Part shown: positions 20,828 through 31,776 of the stretch, one piece after another
How positions within the stretch are numbered: position 1 is the first letter of the stretch
Layout: each line of letters opens with the position of its first letter
Assembly: GCA_002869585.1 (NCBI GenBank)
Contig: PKUO01000002.1
Location: 252,556-316,555, forward strand
Source: Sedimenticola sp.
GTDB taxonomy: Bacteria; Pseudomonadota; Gammaproteobacteria; Chromatiales; Chromatiaceae
Reading direction: 5' to 3'
DNA length: 64,000 nt
Made by a program: the position numbers and the translations under genes
Notes under the pieces: model-generated
Told to the model about the DNA's origin: nothing
Seen by the model: only the letters and a program-made list of their open reading frames with translations
The model's database searches: none

Positions 20828-21787
20828 TTGAATGAACGCATAGAGTATTTTAACGCCAGCATCGATCAGGAGTTGGCCGGGAAGCGTCTCGACCAGGTGC
20901 TGCCGTTGCTGTTTCCCGACTTTTCCCGCAGTCGTCTGCAGCAGTGGATCAAGCAGGGGCAGGTGACCCTGGACGGCAAGGCCTGCCGCATCCGGGACAA
21001 GGTCGTTGGTGGCGAACGGGTTGAGTTGGCAGCCCGGCTGGAAGATCAGGTCGAGTGTCAGCCACAGGCGATCGAGTTGGAGATCATCTTCGAGGATGAG
21101 CAGATTCTGGTGGTCAACAAGCCGGTCGGGCTGGTGGTCCATCCGGCCGCGGGAAACCCGGATGGGACCCTGCAGAATGCCCTCTTGCACCACGATGCCG
21201 AGTTGATTCAGCTGCCGCGGGCGGGGATTGTGCATCGTCTGGACAAGGAGACCAGCGGTCTGCTGGTAGTGGCCAAAACCCCTGGGGCGCACCGCTCGCT
21301 GATCGAGCAGTTGCAGGCCCGCGAGATCAAGCGCGAGTACCGCGCCCTGGCCTGCGGGGTGATGACCGCCGGAGGAACGGTCGATCAGCCGATCGGCCGG
21401 CATCCGAGTCAGCGTATCAAGATGGCGGTGGTTCGCTCCGGCAAGCCGGCGGTGACCCACTACCGGGTGATCGAACGCTTCCGCGCCCATACCTATCTGA
21501 AGGTGTTCCTGGAAACCGGTCGTACCCATCAGATCCGGGTGCACATGGCGCACATCCACTATCCGCTGATAGGCGACCCACTCTACGGGGGGCGTCTGAA
21601 ACTGCCTGCCGGGGCGACCGAGGCCCTCCGGCACCAGCTTCAGACCTTTCGGCGGCAGGCGCTGCATGCCCGCCAACTTGGCCTCAAGCATCCGCTCAGC
21701 GGCGAGTGGATGGAGTGGCAGGCGCCTATTCCAGCGGATATGGAAGAGCTGCTCGAGGCGCTGCGCGAGGATGCCGCCAGTGGCTGA
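20828..21787 (+). CDS. rluD: 23S rRNA pseudouridine(1911/1915/1917) synthase RluD
   Basis: A 319-residue RluA-family pseudouridine synthase. The N-terminal S4 RNA-binding domain spans about residues 16-80, and the catalytic motif GIVHRLDKETSGLLVVAKT contains the nucleophilic Asp. RluD modifies helix 69 of 23S rRNA. The most likely start is TTG 20828; the nearby ATG at 20832 is in another frame. It overlaps pgeF by 17 bases and is divergent from bamD, matching the bamD-rluD-yfiH-clpB neighbourhood of E. coli. Confidence 0.95.
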   Translation: MNERIEYFNASIDQELAGKRLDQVLPLLFPDFSRSRLQQWIKQGQVTLDGKACRIRDKVVGGERVELAARLEDQVECQPQAIELEIIFEDEQILVVNKPVGLVVHPAAGNPDGTLQNALLHHDAELIQLPRAGIVHRLDKETSGLLVVAKTPGAHRSLIEQLQAREIKREYRALACGVMTAGGTVDQPIGRHPSQRIKMAVVRSGKPAVTHYRVIERFRAHTYLKVFLETGRTHQIRVHMAHIHYPLIGDPLYGGRLKLPAGATEALRHQLQTFRRQALHARQLGLKHPLSGEWMEWQAPIPADMEELLEALREDAASG

Positions 21788-22511
21788 ATGGATTGTTCCG
21801 GATTGGCCGGCCCCGGCCGGAGTCAGGGCCGTCGCGACGACCCGCCAGGGCGGGTTCAGCCTGCCGCCCTATGACAGTCTCAATCTGGGTGATCATGTTG
21901 GCGATGACCCTGACAAAGTCGCAAAAAACCGGGTGCAGCTGAGGAGAAGTCTCGCCTTGCCGGCAGAACCGAACTGGCTGGAGCAGGTGCACGGCTGCGA
22001 GGTTGCAGCCTGTGGCTCGGGACAGAACAAGGCGGATGCGGTGATTGCCGGTCAGGTTGGAGAGATCTGCGCCGTGCTCACCGCCGATTGCCTGCCGCTG
22101 CTGCTGTGCAACCGCCAGGGTACAACAGTGGCCGCAGTACATGCGGGCTGGCGGGGACTGGCCGGCGGGGTGATCGAGAATGCAGTCGCCGCCTTCAGGC
22201 AACCGGGCGATGAGTTGCTGGCCTGGATGGGGCCGGCCATCGGTGCGCAGCAGTTTGAGGTCGGTGATGAGGTGAGAGAGGTGTTTATTGCCGCCGATCC
22301 TGCCGCCGAAACGGCCTTTGGTGCCCATGGTCCCGGCCATTGGCTGGCGGATATCTACCTTCTCGCGCGCCAACGGTTGGCTTCACTCAATTTGGGGTAC
22401 GTCGGCGGGGGAGAATACTGTACAGTATCTGACCCAGAGCGTTTTTTTTCTTATCGTAGGGACAGCGTAACCGGACGTATGGCGGCGCTGATCTGGATCG
22501 AATCGGATTAA
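21771..22511 (+). CDS. pgeF: Peptidoglycan editing factor PgeF (YfiH, polyphenol oxidase family)
   Basis: A 246-residue YfiH/DUF152 protein. The conserved metal/active-site motifs are TADCLPLLL, VAAVHAGWRGLAGG and the C-terminal CTVSDPERFFSYRRD. The family removes mis-incorporated residues from peptidoglycan precursors, although it was first annotated as laccase. The start at ATG 21771 lies within the end of rluD, so translation is probably coupled. Confidence 0.93.
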   Translation: MPPVAEWIVPDWPAPAGVRAVATTRQGGFSLPPYDSLNLGDHVGDDPDKVAKNRVQLRRSLALPAEPNWLEQVHGCEVAACGSGQNKADAVIAGQVGEICAVLTADCLPLLLCNRQGTTVAAVHAGWRGLAGGVIENAVAAFRQPGDELLAWMGPAIGAQQFEVGDEVREVFIAADPAAETAFGAHGPGHWLADIYLLARQRLASLNLGYVGGGEYCTVSDPERFFSYRRDSVTGRMAALIWIESD

Positions 22512-22529
22512 ATCAATAGCGGGTTTTTT

Positions 22530-23036
22530 ATGGCTGAATGGAAAATGTTAACCCTGGTCGGTGAAGACCGCTCGGGGATTGTGGCGCGTCTGACCGATGC
22601 CCTGTTTCGAGGCGGATGGAACCTGGGCGAGGCGTCGATGATTCGCCTGGGCGGGAATTTCACCATCATGATGATGATCAGCGGCAGCGGCGATGTACAG
22701 CCGGTCGTTGAGCCTGTGGCACAGGAGATGGGGCTGCATCTGCATATCGACGAGATCTCCGGCGGACTGCATCAGCATCTGGTGCCGAATGTCCAGGTAC
22801 GGGTGACGGGCGCGGACCGCGCCGGGATCGTGGCCCAGGTGACCGGCGTCCTGGCAGAGTCGGGCTTCAATATTCTCGAGCTTGAATCGGATGTGGCCGG
22901 CTCGGCCAGCAAGCCGGTGTATATCATGAATATCCAGGGTTATGCCGACACCACGCTGGAGGCCATCGAGGCCGCTTTGAATGAACTCGGGGATATCGAT
23001 GTCAGTGTCTCCTCCATTGAGACACTGATTGGCTGA
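22530..23036 (+). CDS. gcvR: ACT-domain protein, glycine cleavage repressor (GcvR) type
   Basis: A 168-residue protein made of two ACT domains (MLTLVGEDRSGIVARLTDALF and VRVTGADRAGIVAQVTGVLAESGFNILELESD). This is the GcvR layout; in E. coli GcvR binds glycine and GcvA and so represses gcvTHP. No gcvA or gcv genes are nearby, so the target is not shown by context. It is 18 bases after pgeF and five bases before def, probably all one transcript. Confidence 0.82.
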   Translation: MAEWKMLTLVGEDRSGIVARLTDALFRGGWNLGEASMIRLGGNFTIMMMISGSGDVQPVVEPVAQEMGLHLHIDEISGGLHQHLVPNVQVRVTGADRAGIVAQVTGVLAESGFNILELESDVAGSASKPVYIMNIQGYADTTLEAIEAALNELGDIDVSVSSIETLIG

Positions 23037-23041
23037 GCGAT

Positions 23042-23560
23042 ATGGCAGTATTGGAAATTCTTACTATCCCGGATGAGCGGTTGAAACGGGTGTCGCAGCC
23101 CGTTGAGGTGTTCGATGACGAACTGCGCGCCTTTATTGACGATCTCGAGGAGACCCGGCTCGACGGTCCGGCGGCGGTGGGCATCGCCGCCCCGCAGGTG
23201 GGGCGCGAGCAGCGCATCCTGATCATGGATGTATCCAACACCCGCAAGCCGGTCCCCAATCACGGATATTTGGTGCTGATAAACCCGGAGATCACCCACT
23301 GGGATGGTTATGAGATGGGGCGCGAAGGCTGCCTGTCGGTACCGGATTACACCGGCAACGTGATCCGCGCCACGCACATCAAGGTCAAGGCCCAGGATCC
23401 CCACGGCCAGCCGCTGGAGTATGAAATGGAGGGCTACGAGGCGCGTGCCCTGCAGCATGAGATGGATCACCTGGATGGCATGCTGTTTATCGATCGCGTG
23501 GTGAGCCGACGTACCGACCTGTTCCGCCGCAAGGTCTACCAGAAGGGTGGCAAGGGCTAA
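23042..23560 (+). CDS. def: Peptide deformylase
   Basis: A 172-residue zinc/iron metalloenzyme that removes the formyl group from nascent proteins. All three motifs are present: GIAAPQVG, EGCLSVP (metal Cys) and QHEMDHLDG (metal His pair and catalytic Glu). It is not next to fmt here, which is the commoner arrangement, so this may be a second deformylase of the genome. The gene is intact. Confidence 0.95.
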   Translation: MAVLEILTIPDERLKRVSQPVEVFDDELRAFIDDLEETRLDGPAAVGIAAPQVGREQRILIMDVSNTRKPVPNHGYLVLINPEITHWDGYEMGREGCLSVPDYTGNVIRATHIKVKAQDPHGQPLEYEMEGYEARALQHEMDHLDGMLFIDRVVSRRTDLFRRKVYQKGGKG

Positions 23561-23635
23561 CCGAAGCACTGTTCTGATGAATGCATCGGGGCCCGGGGCC
23601 ATTGCTGGGTCCGGTCCCTTACCCGCTCTGCTGAA

Positions 23636-24346
23636 ATGGATTGGAATAGTAGCTCGATGGATTACCTGATCCTGCTCATTTGCCTGGTTCTGCTGATGCT
23701 TGCCGTCTGGCAGTTGCGACGCCTGGTAAAGGCCGCGAGACGGGCCAATCGGGTCGACTGGGGGCATGGTTGGATGAATCTGCTGGATGGCATCAACCGG
23801 CTGTTTTGCTACCGCTATCACCGTCTCAATGTCACCCGGCTGAGATTGCCGCGCAGCGGTCCCTGCGTGGTGGCGGCAAATCATGTCTCAGGGCTGGACC
23901 CGATGCTGTTGCTTGCGTCGGCCCGGCGGCCACTGCGTTTTCTCATCGCCCGGGAAGAGTATCAGCGCTTCGGGATGACTTGGCTGTTCGATGCCATGGG
24001 CTGCATCCCGGTGGATCGGGAGCGCAAGCCTGAACAGGCGCTGCGTGCGGCGCTGCGGGCCCTGAAAGAGGGCGAGGCAGTAGCGCTTTTCCCTCACGGC
24101 AAGATCCATCTCGATAGCGATCCCCCACGGAAGATCAAGAAGGGTGCGGTTCGCCTGGCCCATCTGACCGGTGCGCCAATCATTCCCCTGCGCATCACCG
24201 GCATTCGCGGAGCGGGTGGTGTGGTCTCCGGGGTGCTGTTGCGCGGCCGCGCCCAGATCGAGATCTATCCTTCCCTATCCCCCGATACGCTCAGCGAGCA
24301 AGCCCTGAGTGAGCAGTTGCAGCAGATTCTCGACGGCAAGGGGTGA
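23636..24346 (+). CDS. 1-acyl-sn-glycerol-3-phosphate acyltransferase-like protein (PlsC family)
   Basis: A 236-residue membrane-anchored acyltransferase. One N-terminal membrane helix (LILLICLVLLMLAVW) is followed by the HX4D motif NHVSGLDPM and a downstream GCIPVDRERK and LFPHGKIHLD. PlsC enzymes make phosphatidic acid; related proteins acylate other acceptors. The FPEG motif of classical PlsC is FPHG here, so substrate use is uncertain. ATG 23636 is assumed; ATG 23657 is an alternative. Confidence 0.85.
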   Translation: MDWNSSSMDYLILLICLVLLMLAVWQLRRLVKAARRANRVDWGHGWMNLLDGINRLFCYRYHRLNVTRLRLPRSGPCVVAANHVSGLDPMLLLASARRPLRFLIAREEYQRFGMTWLFDAMGCIPVDRERKPEQALRAALRALKEGEAVALFPHGKIHLDSDPPRKIKKGAVRLAHLTGAPIIPLRITGIRGAGGVVSGVLLRGRAQIEIYPSLSPDTLSEQALSEQLQQILDGKG

Positions 24347-24412
24347 TCCTGCCGGCTGGGTGCGGCGGCCGCTGGCCGGGTTGTCTGTACATCTGTTGTC
24401 GAAATATACCCT

Positions 24413-24441
24413 CTTGATTTTTCCGGTATTCCCCCCAATTT
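24413..24441 (+). promoter_or_regulatory. Sigma-32 (heat-shock) promoter of clpB
   Basis: CTTGATT at 24413-24419, a 13-base spacer, then CCCCAATTT at 24433-24441. This is close to the sigma-32 consensus CTTGAAA-N12-15-CCCCATNT and lies 35 bases upstream of the clpB start. Confidence 0.8.
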
Positions 24442-24475
24442 CAGGGATAACCTTAGATTTTTCGGAGTTGTTTCG

Positions 24476-27049
<2,574 letters not shown>

Positions 27050-27068
27050 TCTGAGGACCCGCAGCGAG

Positions 27069-27126
27069 ACGCGGATACCGGCGAATGATCTCTGGGAGAG
27101 ACATTGGCGGGTATCCGCGTTTTTTA
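27069..27126 (+). terminator. Intrinsic terminator of clpB
   Basis: A long stem starting ACGCGGATACC, with its complement at 27110-27120 and two mismatches along about 19 pairs, a purine-rich loop and a run of six T residues. It begins 20 bases after the clpB stop. Confidence 0.88.
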
Positions 27127-27199
27127 TTGTCGGCAGAAAAAGATTTTCCGTCAGCGGCCGCTATAGATTCAATCAACGGAGCGATTGAACTGAACAACG

Positions 27200-29569
27200 A
27201 TGCGAGAGATAGGCCGTTTCAAGGTGATGAAAAAGCTGGGTGCCGGCGCGCAGGGTACGGTTTACCTGTGTCTGGATCCGGAATTGCAGCGCAAGGTAGC
27301 CATCAAGCTCCTGGATCGGTCGCTGTTTGGCGGTGGCCGCGAGGAGATGGATTTTCTGCGCGAGGCTCGCGCTATCAGCCGTATCCAGCACCCGAATATC
27401 GTCTCCATCTTCGATGCCGGCCGGACTGGGAGCCAACCCTATCTGGTGTTCGAATATGTTGATGGCGAGCTGCTTTCCGACCGATTCGCAAAGTCCGCGC
27501 CGGCGATAACCAAGACCCTGGATATCTGCGCCGGGATTCTGAACGGTGTGGCCCAGGTCCACCGCGAAGGGATTGTGCATCGCGATCTGAAACCCTCGAA
27601 TATTATTCTGAACGGCAACTCGATGCCGAAGATCATGGACTTTGGTCTGGCGCGGGTGCTTACAAAAAATGCCCAGGCCGACACGATACGTGCCGGCACA
27701 CCCCGCTACATGGCCCCGGAATATATCGCCGAGGGGGTCGTCAGCAGTCAAACCGATGTGTTTTCCCTGGGCGCGATCCTGTTTGAGCTGCTGAGCGGAC
27801 AGTATGCCTTCGACGCCAAGAACCAACAGGCGCTACTCAAGAGTATCCAGCTGGATGCCGTGGTTCCGCCCTCCACTCACAATGTCGATGTGAAACCCAG
27901 GCTGGACGCCATAGTCATGAAGGCGCTGGAAAAAGACCCGGCCAGCCGTTATGAGAGCGCCGATGAGATGTACCAGGCGCTGCTCGACTATCGACTGGCC
28001 AGCGATCGGCAGAGCGGTGATCCGACAGTCAGGAAGGGTACGGTCGAGTTTCTGATTCGCCGCATGCAGCACAAGAGCGATTTTCCGGCGCTCTCCGAGT
28101 CGATCCGTACCCTCAATCAACTGGCGGCCTCGGAAGACCAGGACATGAGTCATCTCGCCAGCATTCTGATCCGGGATTTCGCCCTGACCAACAAGATACT
28201 GCGTGTGGTCAACTCCGCCTATTACAGCCGCTTTGCCGGGAAGATCGGCACCATCTCCCGGGCCATTGTCGTGCTCGGAATCAATACCATCCGCACCATC
28301 GCCGCCTCTCTGATATTTTTTGAGCATCTGCATAACAAGACCCAGGCCGGACGGCTGAAGGACCTGATCGCATCCGCGGTATTCAGCGCTACTCTGGCGC
28401 GGCAGGCGGCGGAGGATGCCGGCATGCAGCACTCGGAGGAGGGTTTTCTCTGCGGCATGCTGCACAATCTCGGCAATGTTCTGGTGGCCTACTACCTGCA
28501 TTCCGAGAGTGAGGAGATCGACCGACTGGTCAGGCAGGAGGGTGTCGATCCGGAACAGGCACAGCGGCGCGTCCTGGGGATGACCTTTCAGCAGATGGGA
28601 ATGGCGATCGCCAAACAGTGGAATTTCCCGGAAACCATTATACAGGGGATGATGAAGGTCGACCCGGTAAAACCCGGGGATCTCAAGAATGAGGATGTGA
28701 AGCTGCGCCTGATCGCCAATTTTTCCAATGAGGCGGCAACTGTAATCGGTGAGACGGATGAGGATGACCGTCCAGTAAAGGCTCTGCTGCGGCGTTTTCG
28801 CATGAGTCTGGCCATCAGCGAAAAGCGTTTTTCACGGATGGTGGAGGAGGCGCGCAATGAGTTCAGCCAGTTGAGCAGCCTGGAGAGCCGGCATAAAAGC
28901 CCCTTCATGCGGCGTCTTACCTCCCAGCCGATTCTTCAGCACACCGTGAAGAAGCCCCGTGATCCGGTGCAGGATCTGACCCAGACCCTCGCCCTGGAGG
29001 TTTTTCAGGAGGCTGTATTTGATGCCGGGGGCAATCAGGAGCAACAGAGCCAGGTCCCCGAGACGATCCTGACTGAGGGTCTACAGGAAGTCAGTGCGAT
29101 GCTGCTGGACGATCAGGTGAATCTGAACCAGGTGTTCAATGTGGTTCTAGAGACCATCTACCGGGCCATGTCATTTTCGCGCGTTGTGCTCTGTCTACAG
29201 GATGTCACCCGGAAAAACTACTCTGCCCGGCTCGGTTTCGGCAGGGAGATCGAGCACTTTATTGAGTCGTTTCATTTTCCCCGAAGCTACAGCCCCGACG
29301 TGTTCCATGCGGCACTGAAAAACGGGGTGGATGTCTATATCGCCAATACCCAGGATCACCGGATCAGCAGTGATATTCCCGCCTGGTACAAGACGCTCTC
29401 CACGGCTGGTTCTTTTGCGGTATTTCCACTGGTTATCAAGCAGAGCCCAATCGGGCTGATCTATGCCGATCACGTCAGCCCGAAGGGGATTACCTTTGAA
29501 GGGAAGTCGGTGAACCTGATCAAGGCCCTGAGGAATCAGTTGGTCCTGGGGTTCAGGTCTCGCCTGTAG
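27200..29569 (+). CDS. Serine/threonine protein kinase - HDOD - GAF-like fusion protein
   Basis: A 789-residue soluble signalling protein with three modules. Residues 1-270 are a Hanks-type kinase with glycine loop GAGAQG, catalytic Lys36 (VAIK), HRDLKPSN with Asp129, DFG Asp147 and APE at 172-174, so it should be active. Residues ~295-490 resemble an HDOD domain (LASILIRDFALTNKILRVVNSAYY, FLCGMLHNLGNVLVAYYL), a non-catalytic HD relative used in bacterial signalling. The last ~180 residues look like a GAF sensor (LNQVFNVVLETIYRAMSFSRVVLCL, FPLVIKQSPIGLIYADH). No membrane helix is seen. It stands alone between clpB and small genes, with no obvious phosphatase partner. The inferred role is sensing a small molecule through GAF and phosphorylating unknown targets. 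Confidence 0.88.
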   Translation: MREIGRFKVMKKLGAGAQGTVYLCLDPELQRKVAIKLLDRSLFGGGREEMDFLREARAISRIQHPNIVSIFDAGRTGSQPYLVFEYVDGELLSDRFAKSAPAITKTLDICAGILNGVAQVHREGIVHRDLKPSNIILNGNSMPKIMDFGLARVLTKNAQADTIRAGTPRYMAPEYIAEGVVSSQTDVFSLGAILFELLSGQYAFDAKNQQALLKSIQLDAVVPPSTHNVDVKPRLDAIVMKALEKDPASRYESADEMYQALLDYRLASDRQSGDPTVRKGTVEFLIRRMQHKSDFPALSESIRTLNQLAASEDQDMSHLASILIRDFALTNKILRVVNSAYYSRFAGKIGTISRAIVVLGINTIRTIAASLIFFEHLHNKTQAGRLKDLIASAVFSATLARQAAEDAGMQHSEEGFLCGMLHNLGNVLVAYYLHSESEEIDRLVRQEGVDPEQAQRRVLGMTFQQMGMAIAKQWNFPETIIQGMMKVDPVKPGDLKNEDVKLRLIANFSNEAATVIGETDEDDRPVKALLRRFRMSLAISEKRFSRMVEEARNEFSQLSSLESRHKSPFMRRLTSQPILQHTVKKPRDPVQDLTQTLALEVFQEAVFDAGGNQEQQSQVPETILTEGLQEVSAMLLDDQVNLNQVFNVVLETIYRAMSFSRVVLCLQDVTRKNYSARLGFGREIEHFIESFHFPRSYSPDVFHAALKNGVDVYIANTQDHRISSDIPAWYKTLSTAGSFAVFPLVIKQSPIGLIYADHVSPKGITFEGKSVNLIKALRNQLVLGFRSRL

Positions 29570-29635
29570 CGGGTATTTTCCGGTTGAATTATCGGTTAGG
29601 ATGCCGCTGTTTATCGCCGTTCACTGGATTTGCGT

Positions 29636-30043
29636 ATGCTTGAGTACATCTTTTTTCATGCCACCCCGTGGGAACATTTCATCGATTTTCTGCAGGCGCG
29701 GGGTCTGGCGCATGATGCCGCCCAGGAAGAGCAGGGGTTTATGGTGAGAATCCCCGAAGAGACGGATGACGGCCTGATGGATGAGATCGAGGCGTACTAC
29801 GATCGCCTGCTCGATATGAACGAGGCGTTGTTCATCGCCGAGGAAGAGGGGCAGCAGGTGCATACCGCAGGGGTCAGCGTCAATCTCTCGGATGGACGCA
29901 GCGTACAGGCCGCGGTGGATCCGAAACTGCTGAATCGGATACTGGAGTCCGTTTCGATCGATGAGTTGGGTGTGTTCATCAATGCCATTGTGGATGCGGT
30001 TGAGAATCCCGATGAACGGCCATTCTGTCAGCGGGTTTACTAG
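29636..30043 (+). CDS. Conserved protein of unknown function (135 aa)
   Basis: A small acidic protein starting MLEYIFFHATPWEHFIDFLQARGL. I recognise no catalytic motif; it looks like a conserved gammaproteobacterial protein of unknown function. ATG 29636 is preferred over TTG 29630. It sits alone between the kinase-HDOD gene and a convergent small membrane protein. Confidence 0.72.
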   Translation: MLEYIFFHATPWEHFIDFLQARGLAHDAAQEEQGFMVRIPEETDDGLMDEIEAYYDRLLDMNEALFIAEEEGQQVHTAGVSVNLSDGRSVQAAVDPKLLNRILESVSIDELGVFINAIVDAVENPDERPFCQRVY

Positions 30044-30061
30044 GGCCTCTGGAGTTTGAAA

Positions 30062-30292
30062 TCATTTGTCCTGCTGCTGCATATCCCCGTTTGTTGATGA
30101 CGAGCTGCTTTCGTCAGCTTCGGATTCAGCTTTTTTTTCCAGCTTCTCGGCCTTGTTCTTTTCCACCATCTCGATGTACTCCTTTGGCGTCAGTGTCGAT
30201 GCCCCCTCGGGTTTGCGGTCCGGTGCATAGTAGGCGTAGATGATCACGCCGATCAGAACGATAAAAACGGGAAAAAATGGCTTGACCGTCAT
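30062..30292 (-). CDS. Small single-helix membrane protein, unknown function
   Basis: A 76-residue protein with an N-terminal membrane segment (FFPVFIVLIGVIIYAYYA) and a highly charged Lys/Glu-rich tail ending in a serine run and glutamines. No family assigned. Its stop is 18 bases from the end of the preceding convergent gene. It might belong with the downstream-facing HAD gene on the same strand (84 bases apart). Confidence 0.6.
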   Translation of the reverse strand: MTVKPFFPVFIVLIGVIIYAYYAPDRKPEGASTLTPKEYIEMVEKNKAEKLEKKAESEADESSSSSTNGDMQQQDK

Positions 30293-30375
30293 GGGGGGTT
30301 TCCTGGTTCGTTGCTATAGATTCTAGCCAAGATCGGTGAACTTGTTGCCCGGTTTGATTGGATCGGCAAGTGCAT

Positions 30376-31035
30376 TCACTCCTCTCTGAGTGAAATGATT
30401 TGCCAGCCCTGCTGTTCGGCGTGCGCCCTAAGGTTGTCGTCAGGATCCACGGCCACCGGGTTGTCCACCCGCTCCAGTAACGGGATATCATTGTGGGAGT
30501 CGCTGTAGAAGTAGCTCCCGACCAGGTCCTGGCCATGGGCTTTCATCCAGTCATTCAGGCGGGTGACCTTGCCCTGCTGGAAACTGGGGATACCCATGAC
30601 TTCGCCGGTATATTGTCCCGCTACCAGTTCAGGATCGGTGGCGATCAGATGATTGATGCCGAGTAGCTCTGCGATCGGGGCGGTGACAAAGGCATTGGTG
30701 GCGGTGATGATCATCAGGGTATCGCCGGCTACCCGGTGTTTTTCGACCAGTTCCCTGGCCTTTGGCAGGATGATCGGCTCGATTTTCCGGGTGATGAAAT
30801 CCTTGCGCCACTGTTGCAGGCTCTCCAGGGTGTTGTCCTTCAGGGGCTTGAGAGAAAAACGCAGGAACTCGAAGATATCCAGGCGTCCTTCCTTGTACTC
30901 GCGGTAAAAACGCTCGTTCTCGGATTCATAGTGATGCCGGTCGACTATTCCCAGTTCCGAGAGATAGACGCCCCATAGATAATCCGAATCATCGGCCAGC
31001 AGGGTATTGTCCAGATCGAAGATCGCCAGCGCCAA
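30376..31035 (-). CDS. HAD-superfamily (subfamily IB) phosphatase
   Basis: A 219-residue HAD hydrolase with catalytic FDLDNTLL (nucleophile Asp and acid/base Asp), the TATNAFV motif II and a distal SDSHNDIPLL motif IV. The subfamily IB fold resembles phosphoserine phosphatase and CicA, but the substrate is unknown. The start is TTG 31035 with GGAG seven bases upstream. It is divergent from rppH, the same neighbourhood as in Pseudomonas (HAD-rppH-ptsP). Confidence 0.88.
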   Translation of the reverse strand: MALAIFDLDNTLLADDSDYLWGVYLSELGIVDRHHYESENERFYREYKEGRLDIFEFLRFSLKPLKDNTLESLQQWRKDFITRKIEPIILPKARELVEKHRVAGDTLMIITATNAFVTAPIAELLGINHLIATDPELVAGQYTGEVMGIPSFQQGKVTRLNDWMKAHGQDLVGSYFYSDSHNDIPLLERVDNPVAVDPDDNLRAHAEQQGWQIISLREE

Positions 31036-31198
31036 GGTCGTGCTCCAGTAATTTTCAGGTATAAATCGCCGATTCTATCAGAAATTGCTGATATTTTTAT
31101 GTATTTCCAGGACTTACCGGGACTAATGAGTGGTTGCCCTGCTGGCGTTGAATATGGAACAATCTATTTAACTTAACAAGATTGATATAGGTTTTCCT

Positions 31199-31723
31199 TT
31201 GATTGACTCAGAAGGTTTCAGGCCTAATGTCGGTATAATTATTTGCAATCATCAGAATCAGTTGTTTTGGGGCAGGCGGGTAGGACAGAACGCCTGGCAG
31301 TTCCCCCAGGGTGGAATCAAGGAGCAGGAGACACCCGAGGAGGCGATGTTCAGGGAACTCGAAGAGGAGGTTGGTCTCAGCCGACTGCAGGTCGAAATTC
31401 TCGGAACAACTGATGATTGGTTGCGTTACCGATTGCCTAAAAGATACATCCGTCACCATTGCCAGCCGTTGTGCATCGGGCAGAAACAACGCTGGTTTCT
31501 GCTACGGGTAAAATGCAATGAGACGGATTTTTGTCTCGACAGCTCAACCAAGCCGGAATTCGATCATTGGCGCTGGGTGAAATACTGGCATCCGTTGCGC
31601 GAAGTGGTCTATTTCAAACGCAAGGTCTATGCCCGGGCGCTGGAAGAGTTGGCGCCGCTGCTGTTCCCGGATGGCACACCGGTACGCAGCCACGTTAATT
31701 ACCTGCGTCAGCATCGCCGTTAA
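31199..31723 (+). CDS. rppH: RNA pyrophosphohydrolase RppH
   Basis: RppH removes pyrophosphate from the 5' end of mRNA and so triggers decay. The 174-residue protein has N-terminal [16 protein letters not shown] and the Nudix box [23 protein letters not shown]. The start is TTG 31199, inferred from alignment with the E. coli N terminus. It is followed by ptsP, the conserved order in gammaproteobacteria. Confidence 0.95.
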   Translation: MIDSEGFRPNVGIIICNHQNQLFWGRRVGQNAWQFPQGGIKEQETPEEAMFRELEEEVGLSRLQVEILGTTDDWLRYRLPKRYIRHHCQPLCIGQKQRWFLLRVKCNETDFCLDSSTKPEFDHWRWVKYWHPLREVVYFKRKVYARALEELAPLLFPDGTPVRSHVNYLRQHRR

Positions 31724-31776
31724 TCCTTGGTTTGTCTGGCTGTTCCGGACTGCCTAGCTGGAGTTGAAACTCTCTG

